DNA from: Propionibacteriaceae bacterium
GTDB taxonomy: Bacteria > Actinomycetota > Actinomycetes > Propionibacteriales > Propionibacteriaceae
Assembly: GCA_030532825.1 (NCBI GenBank)
Contig: JAUNKK010000027.1
Location: 1-32,957 of the forward strand
DNA length: 32,957 nt
Direction: 5' to 3'
Numbering within the stretch: position 1 is the first letter of the stretch; the number at the start of each line of letters is the position of its first letter. Both the position numbers and the translations under genes were made by a program. Below, piece by piece: positions 7,968-17,500 of this stretch. A model generated the notes under the pieces. It was not told where the DNA came from and did no database searches. It saw only the letters and a list, made by a program, of their open reading frames with translations.

Positions 7968-9344
7968 TCAGTTCCCTCCGTCCCTGGTCGAGGCATACGC
8001 GGCCTGGAGGCCCCGGACGCTGCGCACGCGGGGCACGGCAGCAGCGATGCCGAGCAGCATGATGCCGACGAGCATGAAGATGAATCCGATGCCGCGGGAC
8101 TCGCCGACGCCGATGAAACGGCCCAGCGATTCGGACAGCGCACCGCCGGGGCGCAGCAACGGGTTGAAGACGCTGTCGGCGAGGTAACCGGAGATCGCGT
8201 AGGCGACGATGTAGCCGAGCTGAGAGATCAGGCCCATGAGACCCCAGATTTTGCCCTGGGTGTCGTTGGGGATGGCTGCACGGACGAGGACCTCGACGGC
8301 GGTGTTGAGCGGCGGCAGGATCAGGAAGAACCCGAAGGCCAGTGCACCGATCGCTAGGACGTTGGGAATGGCGCCGAGGAAGAACACGACGACGGCACCG
8401 CCGACGAGCGACCACGCGATCCAGCCGATGTAGGACCCTTTCATGTTGAAGACGCCGATGAGCAGGCTCGCCACGACCATGCCGACGGCGGCGACGGAGC
8501 GAACGACACCGAGGGTGGCTTCGTCGGCTAGGTCTAGGACCATCGGCGTCAGCAGTGTCTGTAGGAACCCCATGCAGAAGGTGACCAGGGTGAGGAGCAG
8601 CATGAGGGCGGTGATGCCACGGCTGCGCTTCAGGAACGAGAGGCCCTGAACGAACTCGGTCCAGAAACCTTCGCGGACCTCGCGTGGCTGAGTCCCCACA
8701 GCACGCCACACCAGCACCATCGCGCCGGTGGTGACGACCATGGTCAGGATATCGACGGTGAGCACGGTGGTGATGCCGTAGGTCGCCATGAGCAGACCAG
8801 CGATCGCGGGCGAGACCAGGTACTGGGCAGCCGCGGCGAGCTGGACGAGGCCACCGGCGCGGGCGTACTGCTCGGGGGTGAGCAGGTCGGTGACGGTGGC
8901 ACGGTAGGCGGGATCCATGACGGAACCGAAGACTGAGCTGACGGCCGCGCACAGGCACAACACCGGGACGCTAGCGTGTCCGGTGTGGAACGCGACGAGC
9001 ATCGCAACTAGGCCAAACGCGGAGAGCGTGTCGCCGAGGATCATGAGGAGACGCCGGTCGAACCGGTCGGCGAGCACCCCACCGAGTGGTCCGAGGAGCA
9101 GCCCTGGGAGGAAAGCAGCCATCGTGACAAGCGCCACCGACGCCGACAATCCCGTCTGCTGGTACACGTAGACGCCGAGGCCGAACGCCGTCAGGCCGTT
9201 GCCAACACGCGCCACCAGCTGAGCTACCCAGATGATCATGAAGCTGCGGAAGTTACGCGCTACCGTCGGGTCATCTGGTGTTCGGGGGCTGTTCGCCTCC
9301 GGGGGGGCGGTTTCTTCAACGAAATCCGGAGTATCGAGGCTCAC
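7968..9344 (-). CDS. MFS exporter, EntS/MFS_3-like
   Basis: This is a 12-TM major facilitator of 458 residues with a soluble N-terminal tail of about 30 residues. Motif A between TM2 and TM3 reads GVLADRFDRR (about 89-98). The overall pattern matches the MFS_3 / enterobactin-exporter (EntS) group, whose members often export products of NRPS clusters by proton antiport. The start is a GTG at 9344 with AAAGGC upstream. It follows the thioesterase by about 27 bp and ends one base before the next gene. It is the more likely of the two transport systems to be the dedicated product exporter. Confidence 0.9.
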   Translation of the reverse strand: MSLDTPDFVEETAPPEANSPRTPDDPTVARNFRSFMIIWVAQLVARVGNGLTAFGLGVYVYQQTGLSASVALVTMAAFLPGLLLGPLGGVLADRFDRRLLMILGDTLSAFGLVAMLVAFHTGHASVPVLCLCAAVSSVFGSVMDPAYRATVTDLLTPEQYARAGGLVQLAAAAQYLVSPAIAGLLMATYGITTVLTVDILTMVVTTGAMVLVWRAVGTQPREVREGFWTEFVQGLSFLKRSRGITALMLLLTLVTFCMGFLQTLLTPMVLDLADEATLGVVRSVAAVGMVVASLLIGVFNMKGSYIGWIAWSLVGGAVVVFFLGAIPNVLAIGALAFGFFLILPPLNTAVEVLVRAAIPNDTQGKIWGLMGLISQLGYIVAYAISGYLADSVFNPLLRPGGALSESLGRFIGVGESRGIGFIFMLVGIMLLGIAAAVPRVRSVRGLQAAYASTRDGGN

Positions 9345-9371
9345 AGTTCTGCCTTTCAGAAGTGGACGCGA

Positions 9372-10103
9372 TCAGAGCGCGTTCAGGATCGAGTTGATGA
9401 CCTTGGTGGACCGTAGGACGTACATGTGCTCCTCACACTCAAGCACGTACGTCGTGATGGGGTGGGCAAAATATCGCTGCCAAGCGGCTGGGGTATCAGT
9501 CGGGGTTTGAGGATCCCGTTCCCCCAGGATCAATCGCGCCCGCACCGTCAAGCCGGTGGACGGCGACATCATCATGTCCTCCAGGATTTGGTAGTCCGCG
9601 CGAAACGCGGGAACAAAAATGGCCATGAGCGACTGATCGTTAGTTAGCTCCGTCGGGATGGCGCCGAACGAGGACAGGTGACCGAGGAGGTCGACGTCTG
9701 AGAGTGCGGCTTTTCCAACGACAGGCAGCTGGTCCGGAGCGGCGCAGGCCGACAATACGAGATCGGTGGGCATGCGGTAGATGAACTCGGGTCGTCCGCC
9801 CATGCGGGTGAGGAGATGATAGGCCACGACCCCGCCCATGCTGTGTCCGAAGAACACCGCATCCGTGCGCAGGATCGGCATCAGCGCGTCCAGATAGTGC
9901 CTCAGTAGGCCGTCCATGTCGGTCACGGGGGCCAGTGGGGATGGACCGTGTCCCGGGGGATTCGCCGTCCAGATGTCCCAGTCCCCTTCTAATTCGGAGA
10001 CGAGTCGATTGTACGAGGCGCCGAACCCGCCCAGGAATGGGAACATGACGAGCTGCCGGCCGGTCGCGGAACGACGAAGGTTCCAGAAGGTCTTGTCGAT
10101 CAC
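9372..10103 (-). CDS. Type II thioesterase
   Basis: This is a free-standing alpha/beta hydrolase of 243 residues of the GrsT/RifR kind, which removes mis-primed or stalled acyl groups from carrier domains. The catalytic triad is readable: Ser88 in GHSMGG, Asp197 in GERDPQTP and His226 in CEEHMYV. The N-terminal FPFLGGFGASY, which forms the oxyanion hole, and NPPGHG are family marks. The GTG start at 10103 overlaps the preceding stop as GTGA and has a strong GGAGGT. No thioesterase domain is fused to the assembly line, so this protein may also take part in releasing the product. That is inference, since type II enzymes are normally editors. Confidence 0.93.
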   Translation of the reverse strand: MIDKTFWNLRRSATGRQLVMFPFLGGFGASYNRLVSELEGDWDIWTANPPGHGPSPLAPVTDMDGLLRHYLDALMPILRTDAVFFGHSMGGVVAYHLLTRMGGRPEFIYRMPTDLVLSACAAPDQLPVVGKAALSDVDLLGHLSSFGAIPTELTNDQSLMAIFVPAFRADYQILEDMMMSPSTGLTVRARLILGERDPQTPTDTPAAWQRYFAHPITTYVLECEEHMYVLRSTKVINSILNAL

Positions 10104-11053
10104 AGCGCACCTCCAGCCACGATTCTCTGCCCAGCCTGGACAAGGGTGCCGACCTCCTGGCTGCGATTTCCCTTGCCTGGCAAGACCGCGCCCATACGGG
10201 ACGTGTATTCAGCTTCAAGATATTCGGGGAAGGTGTGCAACTCTGGTAGCCCGCTGCGTCGCACCACGCAATACAGCGTGACGGCTAGGAGCGACAGCAG
10301 AGTGATCTGAACCAGTTGGGTTGGAGCGGCAAAATGGTACATGCGCCACAAGCTCCCCGAGGCCGAAACCCAGAAGGGGACGAGGAAGAACAGGACGTTG
10401 CCCTTCATGCGGGCCAGCAGCAGGCTCATCGTGATGCTAAGGATGATGAGTTGCGTGGCATACAGCGGCCAGGCGATGGCCAGGTCGAACGAGGAGAAGG
10501 CGTTGCCGGGGGCGACGAACAGGGCGATCCCGCCACCGGTGGCGATACCGGACCAGATGTGGCTGCGCGTCCACTTGTGCATCAGCGGCAGGAAAAACCC
10601 AAACCAGCCGACGCAGATGGCGACCATACCGACCTCGCGCCACAACAGCTGGACAAAACCCACGAACATGGCGGTGGGGGTCATGGGGTCCGCAGGCACG
10701 GGGATACCGACGAGTTGACAGCCGAACCGCACCGCGAAAACGTAGGCGAGCATGATAGCTGCCAGCGTCGGCAGCCATATCCAGTCGCGACGCCGTGGGA
10801 TCAGGGTACGCAGAAAGTTGAGGAGGGCGCGTGGCCCGTCGTAGGCCAACAGGATTCCGATCGCGGCGAGCGCCGGCGAGTGGAGGACGAGGACGACGAT
10901 AGGGTTGCTCAGAGTAAGTTCACCCAAGGTCGTCACGGCAGCGTCGTAGTTGATCAGGTAGGCGAGGCACACGGCCCACACGAGCCCGACCGTGAGGGCG
11001 AGGTACGTGGCCGCGTACCGGAAGTACGGGCGCCGCGCGGCTGGCTTGAACAT
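10100..11053 (-). CDS. CPBP-like membrane protein without recognisable protease motifs
   Basis: This 317-residue protein has about eight TM helices. The N-terminal half, with a PALAAIG helix followed by an RALLNFLRTLIPRRRDW loop, resembles the usual N-terminus of CPBP (Abi) intramembrane proteases. The segment GWFGFFLPLMHK (about 149-160) aligns by eye with the CPBP consensus GWRGxLLPxLxx. However, the Glu-Glu that should precede it reads Ile-Cys-Val, and the His expected after the next helix is Val (ALFVAPG). I therefore see a CPBP-like fold that has lost the metal-binding Glu and His residues. The start is the ATG at 11053 with GGAGCAG upstream, 13 bp after the aminotransferase stop. The role is unknown. 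CPBP relatives in peptide-antibiotic clusters are often immunity proteins. The family assignment is by eye only. Confidence 0.6.
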   Translation of the reverse strand: MFKPAARRPYFRYAATYLALTVGLVWAVCLAYLINYDAAVTTLGELTLSNPIVVLVLHSPALAAIGILLAYDGPRALLNFLRTLIPRRRDWIWLPTLAAIMLAYVFAVRFGCQLVGIPVPADPMTPTAMFVGFVQLLWREVGMVAICVGWFGFFLPLMHKWTRSHIWSGIATGGGIALFVAPGNAFSSFDLAIAWPLYATQLIILSITMSLLLARMKGNVLFFLVPFWVSASGSLWRMYHFAAPTQLVQITLLSLLAVTLYCVVRRSGLPELHTFPEYLEAEYTSRMGAVLPGKGNRSQEVGTLVQAGQRIVAGGAL

Positions 11054-11068
11054 GGTGCTGCTCCTGGA

Positions 11069-12403
11069 TCAGTAGATGTCGTCAATGGTGGCCTTCGCCT
11101 CGCGCAAGGCGGCTGGGACGCGGTCGGCGAGGTAGTCGAGGTCGTTGTCGTCGAGTTGGATGTTGGGATAGAGGCGAGAGATGCTGGAGACCAGCACCCC
11201 ATGACGCTGGAGAGCGGTGGCGACAATGATGTCCTTGCTCATGACGTCGAAGTCGTATTCCGACGGGCGCAGCAGGGGCTGCGCCACGCAGTGGAAGGAC
11301 GCGAGCCCGGCCGGGCCCTGGACGGTGAAGGGCAGCCCCACCGCGGCGGCGGCCTCGACGAGGATACCGTGCAGTTGCTCGGTGCGTTGGTGCATCACTG
11401 TGAGCGCCGCCCCATCGTCCCGGGAGAGGATCGAGAAGGTGGCGGCCACGGCCGCGGCGCCGAGTGGGTAGCCGTTGTAGGTGCCGGCGTGGATGACCTG
11501 CTTGTTCACGAGCAGCGCCATGATGTCGCGTCGCCCGGCAACGGCAGACACGGGTACGCCACCGCCGGCGATAGCCTTACCGAACGTCGCCAGGTCCGGG
11601 GTGACGCCGTAGCGGGCCTGAGCCCCACCAACGCCGAGCCGCATGCCGGTGATCATCTCGTCGAAGATCAGCACCACGCCGTGCTCCGTGCACAGGCGAC
11701 GCAGTAGCTCCAGGAATCCCGGAGCCGGCTCAATGGAGCCGCCGTTGACGCACACCGGCTCGGTCACGACGCAAGCCAACTCGTCGCCGCGCTCGTCGAA
11801 GAACAACTGGAGACGCTCCGGGTCGTTCCACGGCAGCAGGTAGGACTGCTCGGCCATGATGTCGGTCGCCCGACCGGCGGTGCCCTTGATGTCGCCGCGG
11901 AAATCAACCGGCACCGGGTGGTGCGGATCGATGACTCGGCCGCCCATGATGTTGTCGGCGTTGCCGTGGTAGTGGTTCTCGAACCGCAGGAAACGGTTGC
12001 GTCCCGTGAAGGCCCGGGCTAGGCGCAGGGCGGTCTGGAGGATCTCGGTGCCGGAGAGACCGAAACGGATCATCTCAGCCGACGGGATGCTAGCCTGCAT
12101 GATCTCCAGCGCATCCGCGTCCGTGTCAGTGTGGCTCACGCACAGGACCTGCTCGGTGGCTTCTTTGAGCGCCTGCAGATACTCCGGGTGACGGTGCCCG
12201 AGGATCATCGCCCCAAACCTTGCGTACAAGTCCAGGTACTCGTTGCCGTCCATGTCGACCAGTCGGCTGCCTGAGCCCCCGATGAAATGGAGTGGCACCT
12301 CTTCCCAGGGCATGTTGAAGTTGTAGTGAACCCCTCCGGGCAGGATGCGCTTCACCCGATGGTGGTAGTCGAGGTTGCGCGTCGTCTCAAGAGTGGCGGT
12401 CAT
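11069..12403 (-). CDS. PLP-dependent class III aminotransferase (glutamate-1-semialdehyde type)
   Basis: This 444-residue protein is of the fold-type I aminotransferase class III family, close to glutamate-1-semialdehyde aminomutase. The PLP lysine is Lys276 in TFGKAIAGGG, and Asp248 in LIFDEMITG binds the pyridine nitrogen. SGTE (117-120) and ENHYHG (142-147) are the usual phosphate-binding and ring-stacking regions. It is 21 bp after the KS-carrier gene, with AAGGAG before the ATG at 12403. GSA-type transaminases are known as integrated domains in mycosubtilin/iturin synthases, where they turn a carrier-bound beta-ketone into a beta-amine. The operon has no ketoreductase, so I infer it aminates one or more of the ketones left by the three KS modules, in trans. 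A role in making an amino-acid precursor is the alternative. Confidence 0.9.
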   Translation of the reverse strand: MTATLETTRNLDYHHRVKRILPGGVHYNFNMPWEEVPLHFIGGSGSRLVDMDGNEYLDLYARFGAMILGHRHPEYLQALKEATEQVLCVSHTDTDADALEIMQASIPSAEMIRFGLSGTEILQTALRLARAFTGRNRFLRFENHYHGNADNIMGGRVIDPHHPVPVDFRGDIKGTAGRATDIMAEQSYLLPWNDPERLQLFFDERGDELACVVTEPVCVNGGSIEPAPGFLELLRRLCTEHGVVLIFDEMITGMRLGVGGAQARYGVTPDLATFGKAIAGGGVPVSAVAGRRDIMALLVNKQVIHAGTYNGYPLGAAAVAATFSILSRDDGAALTVMHQRTEQLHGILVEAAAAVGLPFTVQGPAGLASFHCVAQPLLRPSEYDFDVMSKDIIVATALQRHGVLVSSISRLYPNIQLDDNDLDYLADRVPAALREAKATIDDIY

Positions 12404-12424
12404 AGCGGTTCTCCTTCGCCGGGA

Positions 12425-14515
12425 TCAGGCGTACTGCTCGGCTAGATGGGCGCTGATGTCCTCCACGGTGTTGAACTCGAAGAGCGCAACGGGGTTGACG
12501 TTGATCGACAGCGTCTTGCGCAAGTGGTTGATGATCTTGAGGGCTTGGACCGACGAGATCCCCAACCGCATGAAGCTCGTGTACTCGTCGACTTCCTCAG
12601 GCGCAACCGCCAGCTCCGAGGCGATCTTCCCAATCAGGATGTTCTTGATTGCGTCCTTGGTCATGCGTGATTCTCCGTTCAGTGCAGGTAGCCAGTGCGC
12701 TGTTCGCGCAAAGGGATAAGGGGGAAAGATGAGAAGGGTGCCCTTGTCGTCAGGGAAGAGGACCTCCCAGTCGATGTGGCAGCCCTGGAGGAATAGCTCG
12801 GCGGCGACCTCATGGTCGGTGAGGCTGGAAGGCAACGCGAGATCTGTGTCCTGCGCTTCGTTCCCTAGGACGACGGCTAGCTCCGACCGGCGGGCCTCGG
12901 CATCGCTGACCTCGACGGCGCCGACGAATAGGCGCCGCAGCAGCTCCTCCATGGCCGGCGAAGAACTTGCCGGCCGCACGAGCAGCTTGCGGACCGTCCG
13001 CCCGGGACAGGCCGTGACGAGGTGCGTCTGAGAGGGATCGTCCAGGTTCCAGGTCAGGGATCCCCGCCAGTCGAGAGCGGGACGGAAGCGGCTCAGCGTC
13101 ATGGCCAGGTTGTACTGGTCAACGCCCTCGGCCAGGAGACGTTGGGCCTGGTCGGCGAGGTCTTCAAGCGCCCTCGGCGAAGCAGCAGACAGGCACAGGC
13201 GGGGGCTGGGCAGCCCAGCCCCAGGCCGCTCCGCATCACCCTCGGCCACCACGAAGTGGACGTTGGTGCCCCCGAGACCAAGCGAGGTGACGGCACCCAT
13301 GCGTGGCTGGCCGTCGATCCGGTTCCAGGCACGGGGTTCCGTAACGACCTCGAAGGGGGTTTCGTCGAGTCGGAGCAGGGGGTTGAGGGCCTGCAGGTTC
13401 AGGCTCGGCGCCATGAGCCCGTGCCGAAGGCTCAACAGCAGCTTGGCTAGACCGACGCCGCCGGCGGCGGCCAGCAGATGACCGAAGTTGGACTTTACAG
13501 ACCCAATGCCGACTTTTCGCTCCCCGAAATCCTCAGCGCGATAGATCTGGCCGAGCGCATTTACCTCGATAGGATCACCGATCCGCGTGCCGGTGCCGTG
13601 TGCCTCCACGTATCCGATGCGGGTGTGATCGACGCCGACGGTGTAGCAGTCGCGGATCCCCTCGGCTTGGCCGCGCGGATTCGGGGCCATGATGTTCAGC
13701 GAGGCGCCGTCGTTGTTGATGGAATGGGCGACGATCCGTCCCAGGATGCGCCGGTTCTTGGTTCGTGCGATGTCCTCGCGCTCAAGGACCACCACGACTG
13801 CGCCTTCCCCAAGCAGGGTGCCATCGGCTTCGGCATCGAACACGCGGGTCCGGCCCGACGTGGTGGTGATGCCCCCCGCGTTGCACAGCATGTTCGAGAA
13901 GGCAGAACTCAGGATGTTCGCGCCTCCGACGACCGCGCCGTCGCATCGGGCGTGCGAGATCATCTCGACAGCCTCGGCAAGTGCCGTGAGGAAGGACGAG
14001 CAGGCCGAGTCGACCGTCATGACGGGTCCGGTGAGGTTGTACTGGTGCGACACCCGGGCGGCAACGCCGCTGTTCATGTTGTTCATGATGGTGCGCGGAT
14101 GGAGGGCGCCCAGTCCGTGTTTCGCCATATGCTGACACAGCAGCGGGTAGTAGGCGTTGGTGGCCAAGGCCATATAGACGGCGTAGCGGCGGCCACTGGC
14201 GCGGTGGGGCTCGACGAGGCCCGCGTCGCAAACGGCGTTGTGGGCGACCTCCATGAGGATCCGGTGCTGCGGGTCCATGAAACGAGCCTCGTCGGCGTCG
14301 ATCCCGAAGAACTCGGCGTCGAAATGCTCAACCCCCTCGATCTCGCCAATGGTGTCGTCCCACCACGGGGCTGATGCGAGGCTACGGCGGTGTTCGCTGA
14401 CAGGGGCAGTCCGGTTCGTCCCGTCGATCAGAAGCTGCCAGAACTCTTCCTGGGATACGGCTCCCGGCAGCCGGAGAGCCAGACCGGTCACGACGATGCT
14501 GGGTGCGCCGGTCAT
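12425..14515 (-). CDS. Polyketide synthase module: KS-carrier protein without acyltransferase
   Basis: This 696-residue protein starts with a full ketosynthase (about 5-425) carrying Cys172 in VDSACSS, His305 in EAHGTGT and His345 in SNFGHL. Residues about 440-610 hold a shortened linker but no AT active site (no GHSxG). The segment ends with HIDWEVLF and PPYPFART, the normal AT-to-ACP post-linker. The C-terminal carrier (about 618-695) has Ser655 in RLGISSVQ, where the Asp before the Ser is replaced by Ser. No reductive domains are present. The ATG at 14515 overlaps the megasynthase stop as ATGA, so the two are made together, and this is the likely third PKS module. Its extender must come from the megasynthase AT, the free ACP, or a fatty-acid-synthase MCAT. 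The open frame extends to 14557, but that part lies inside the previous gene. Confidence 0.92.
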   Translation of the reverse strand: MTGAPSIVVTGLALRLPGAVSQEEFWQLLIDGTNRTAPVSEHRRSLASAPWWDDTIGEIEGVEHFDAEFFGIDADEARFMDPQHRILMEVAHNAVCDAGLVEPHRASGRRYAVYMALATNAYYPLLCQHMAKHGLGALHPRTIMNNMNSGVAARVSHQYNLTGPVMTVDSACSSFLTALAEAVEMISHARCDGAVVGGANILSSAFSNMLCNAGGITTTSGRTRVFDAEADGTLLGEGAVVVVLEREDIARTKNRRILGRIVAHSINNDGASLNIMAPNPRGQAEGIRDCYTVGVDHTRIGYVEAHGTGTRIGDPIEVNALGQIYRAEDFGERKVGIGSVKSNFGHLLAAAGGVGLAKLLLSLRHGLMAPSLNLQALNPLLRLDETPFEVVTEPRAWNRIDGQPRMGAVTSLGLGGTNVHFVVAEGDAERPGAGLPSPRLCLSAASPRALEDLADQAQRLLAEGVDQYNLAMTLSRFRPALDWRGSLTWNLDDPSQTHLVTACPGRTVRKLLVRPASSSPAMEELLRRLFVGAVEVSDAEARRSELAVVLGNEAQDTDLALPSSLTDHEVAAELFLQGCHIDWEVLFPDDKGTLLIFPPYPFARTAHWLPALNGESRMTKDAIKNILIGKIASELAVAPEEVDEYTSFMRLGISSVQALKIINHLRKTLSINVNPVALFEFNTVEDISAHLAEQYA

Positions 14516-17500
14516 GCGATCGCCTCCGTCGGGACGGGGGCCGGCGCGGTGATCCACTGCAGGTGCAGCTGAGAGTCGTCATACCAGATATTGACCTGGG
14601 CTGCCGCGAGCGCCAGTCCGGGGAGGTCCCCGGAGGGAACATCGGCAGGCGGGATATGGCCTTGGAAGTTCACGAGGACGAGCCCAAGGGTGTCGCCGCC
14701 ATGGTAGAGGCCGCGGAGGCGAGCCACGCCTTGGTCAGCGGTCGGGGCGAGGTTGGCGAGTGCGTGCAGGTAGTGCAGGCCCCGCTCCCTGGCGCTCGCT
14801 AGGCGCTGCGACACGAGGGGCTGATCGTCCAAGCCGGTCAGGGTCACGGGGACAACGTCAAGGAACTCACCGACGCAGGCCCCGTAGTGCCTGCCCCGCC
14901 AGTGCCGACAATCCGACACGATCCCGACCGAGACCCGGGGCTCGCACGTCACACCGGAGAGCTGGGCATGGACCTCACGCAGGGCCTGACCGAGCGGATC
15001 GTCACCATTGAGGGGCAAGGAAACCCGGCTGGGCAAGGGGTCAAGGGCGAGCGCCCCGGTGACCACCTCGTTGGAGGTCAGCCAGGCATCGTAGTCGAAG
15101 CCCGCGAACTCCTCCGCCCAGTTGTGATCCCCGTCGAGTTGCCTCAGGAAGTCGCTGTAAGGCTGGGCGGCGGGGACTGCGAGGCCACGCGAACGCCGAA
15201 CGAGTTCTTCGCTCAACAGCCGGGCGCTGAAGCCGTCGAAGATGCTGTGGTGGAAAGCCCACGTGAGCCGGATCGACCCGGTGGGCTCAAGGACCATGGC
15301 GACCCGCCATAGGAGTCCGCCCTCGAAGGGGGCACGGGTCAGGTCCCGGGCGATGGCGTCCGTGATCTCGGTGGCCTGCTCAGCGGCGAGCGCGCTCAGG
15401 TCGTGGATCCTTACCAGATCAGCCAGATCCGCGACGGCCTCCTCGGGGATCACATCAAACCAGTCGCCGCTGACGCGGGCCCGCAGCATCTCGTGCGCCG
15501 CGACTAGGTCGCCGAGCGCCTCGCGCAGCGCCGGGGCCTGGACCCCCTGGACGGTGTGGGTGCATCCGCCGACGGATCCGGTGGCCGTGTGGAAGCGAGC
15601 AAGGATGCCGGCCTCAAACCGGTAGCTCGGGGCGTCGCTGGCGAAGGCGTCGGCCAGGTCCCGGGCGTCGGCGACGATATCCGCGACGATCCGCTCGCAG
15701 TCCACGGCTGCTGGCGTGGCACGGCCAACCGGCGGGGCCTGGAGGGGGACGCTGAGGATACTCCTCAGCTCGGCCACGGACGGGTAGCGGTAGATGTCAC
15801 TGACCTGGGCATCGAACCCGCACTCACGCAGCCGCCGGGCTAGGGCGATCGCCTGGATCGACTGGATTCCGAGGGTGAGGAAGTTGGCGTCGGGGGCGAG
15901 GTCAGGCAGGGCGAACACCGACCTGGCTAGGCCGAGGAGGTCATCTACCGTGTCGTCTGCCGTTTCGGGCAAAACCGGGCGGGCATCAGCGCCAAGCGTC
16001 AGGAGCTGAGCACGGTCCACCTTGCCATGACGGGTCAAGGGGAACTCGGCGACAGACGTGAGGTGCTGCGGCACCATGTAGGTCGGCAGAGCCTGGAGAA
16101 GGTGGCCTCGCAGTTCCTCGGCAGTCGCGTCGCCAGTGTAGAAACCGAGCAGGCGGCTGTCGTTTTCCTCCGTCGTGGTGTGGAGGACGACGGCCTCCGT
16201 CACGCCTGCATGACGCTGCATGACGTTCTCAATTTCGGAGAGTTCGATCCGGTAACCGGCGTGCTTGACCTGGCGGTCCACTCGATCGAGGTAGATGATG
16301 CGGTACTGGTCATCAAGCACGACCTTGTCGCCGGTCCGGTAGACCCGCTTGCCAAGCCCCCCGAGGTTCTCCGGGAACCGCTCCGCCGTCAGTTCTTCGC
16401 GCCGGTGGTAGCCGAGCGCCAGCGCGGGACCGGCGATACATAGTTCCCCCGGCACGCCGCACGGCAGGTCGGTCCCCTGGGCGTCGACGACGAATAGCTC
16501 CCGATTGTGGGTCGGGCCTCCGATTGGCATCCGCTCATACGAGGGGTACTCATCGACCCGGAAGAACGTGCTGCAGATCGACACCTCCGTCGGACCGTAG
16601 ATGTTGAACAGCCGGCCCGCGCCCAGCACCTCCCACGCGCGCTGCGCTGCCCACGGCTGCATCGCCTCGCCGCCGACGTACAAGGCCGTCATGCCGACGA
16701 TCGCCTGCGGGTCCTCGGCCATGAGGAGGTGGAACACGGCCGTAATCAGCAAACCCTTCGTGACCCTCTCGGACCTCAGGAACTGAGCCAATAGGCACAT
16801 GTCCATGTTGTGGGCGTGGCTGCCCATGATGAGGGTTGCGCCGGTGAGCATGGAACTGTAGATGTCCAGCATCGACGGGTCGAAGGTGTGCCTGGTGAGG
16901 TGCAGCACCCGATCCCCGGGGCCGGCGTCGAGGTAGCCGGTGTCGACGCAGGCACTGAGGATGCCGCCGTGCGTCACCAGCACGCCCTTGGGCTGACCGG
17001 TGGTGCCGGAGGTGTAGATCATGATGAGCGGGCTGGTGGGCACAAGGTCACGTGGCGCCTGGAAGTAGCCGGTGAGTTCGGCGGGATCAAACGCGGGTAG
17101 TCCGCTCGGCAGGTCCTGGCGGCTGGGATCGCCGGCCAGGGCAGCGATGGCTCCGGCGTCGCTGAGCATCTGTTCGATGCGCTGTGCGGGTGCTTCCGGG
17201 TCAAGGGGAAGCTCGATAGCTCCCATCCGGGCGAGGGCGAGGCGAGACCAGACCTGCCACGGCCCGCGGTCGAGGATGGTTGCCACGATGTCCCCGGAGC
17301 AGATTCCGGCGGCTTGCAGCCCTCCGGCAAGGCGGCTTGTGAGCTCGTCCACCTGACCGTAGGTCCATTCCTGGCCCTCCCAACGCAGAGCGATGAGGTC
17401 GCGGTGCTGGATGAAGGATTCGCGTAGCGGCGCATCAAGCCCAGTCTCGATGGGCGTATTCCTGCCGGTGAGCGCAGCGCGCCGACGGCTGAACTCCGCG

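Noticed and set aside
10316-11707. 463-codon plus-strand open frame opposite the CPBP-like and aminotransferase genes
   Set aside because: It is antisense to two well-supported genes. Composition is dominated by Arg, Gly, Asp and His as expected from GC-rich shadow frames, with no domain motif.
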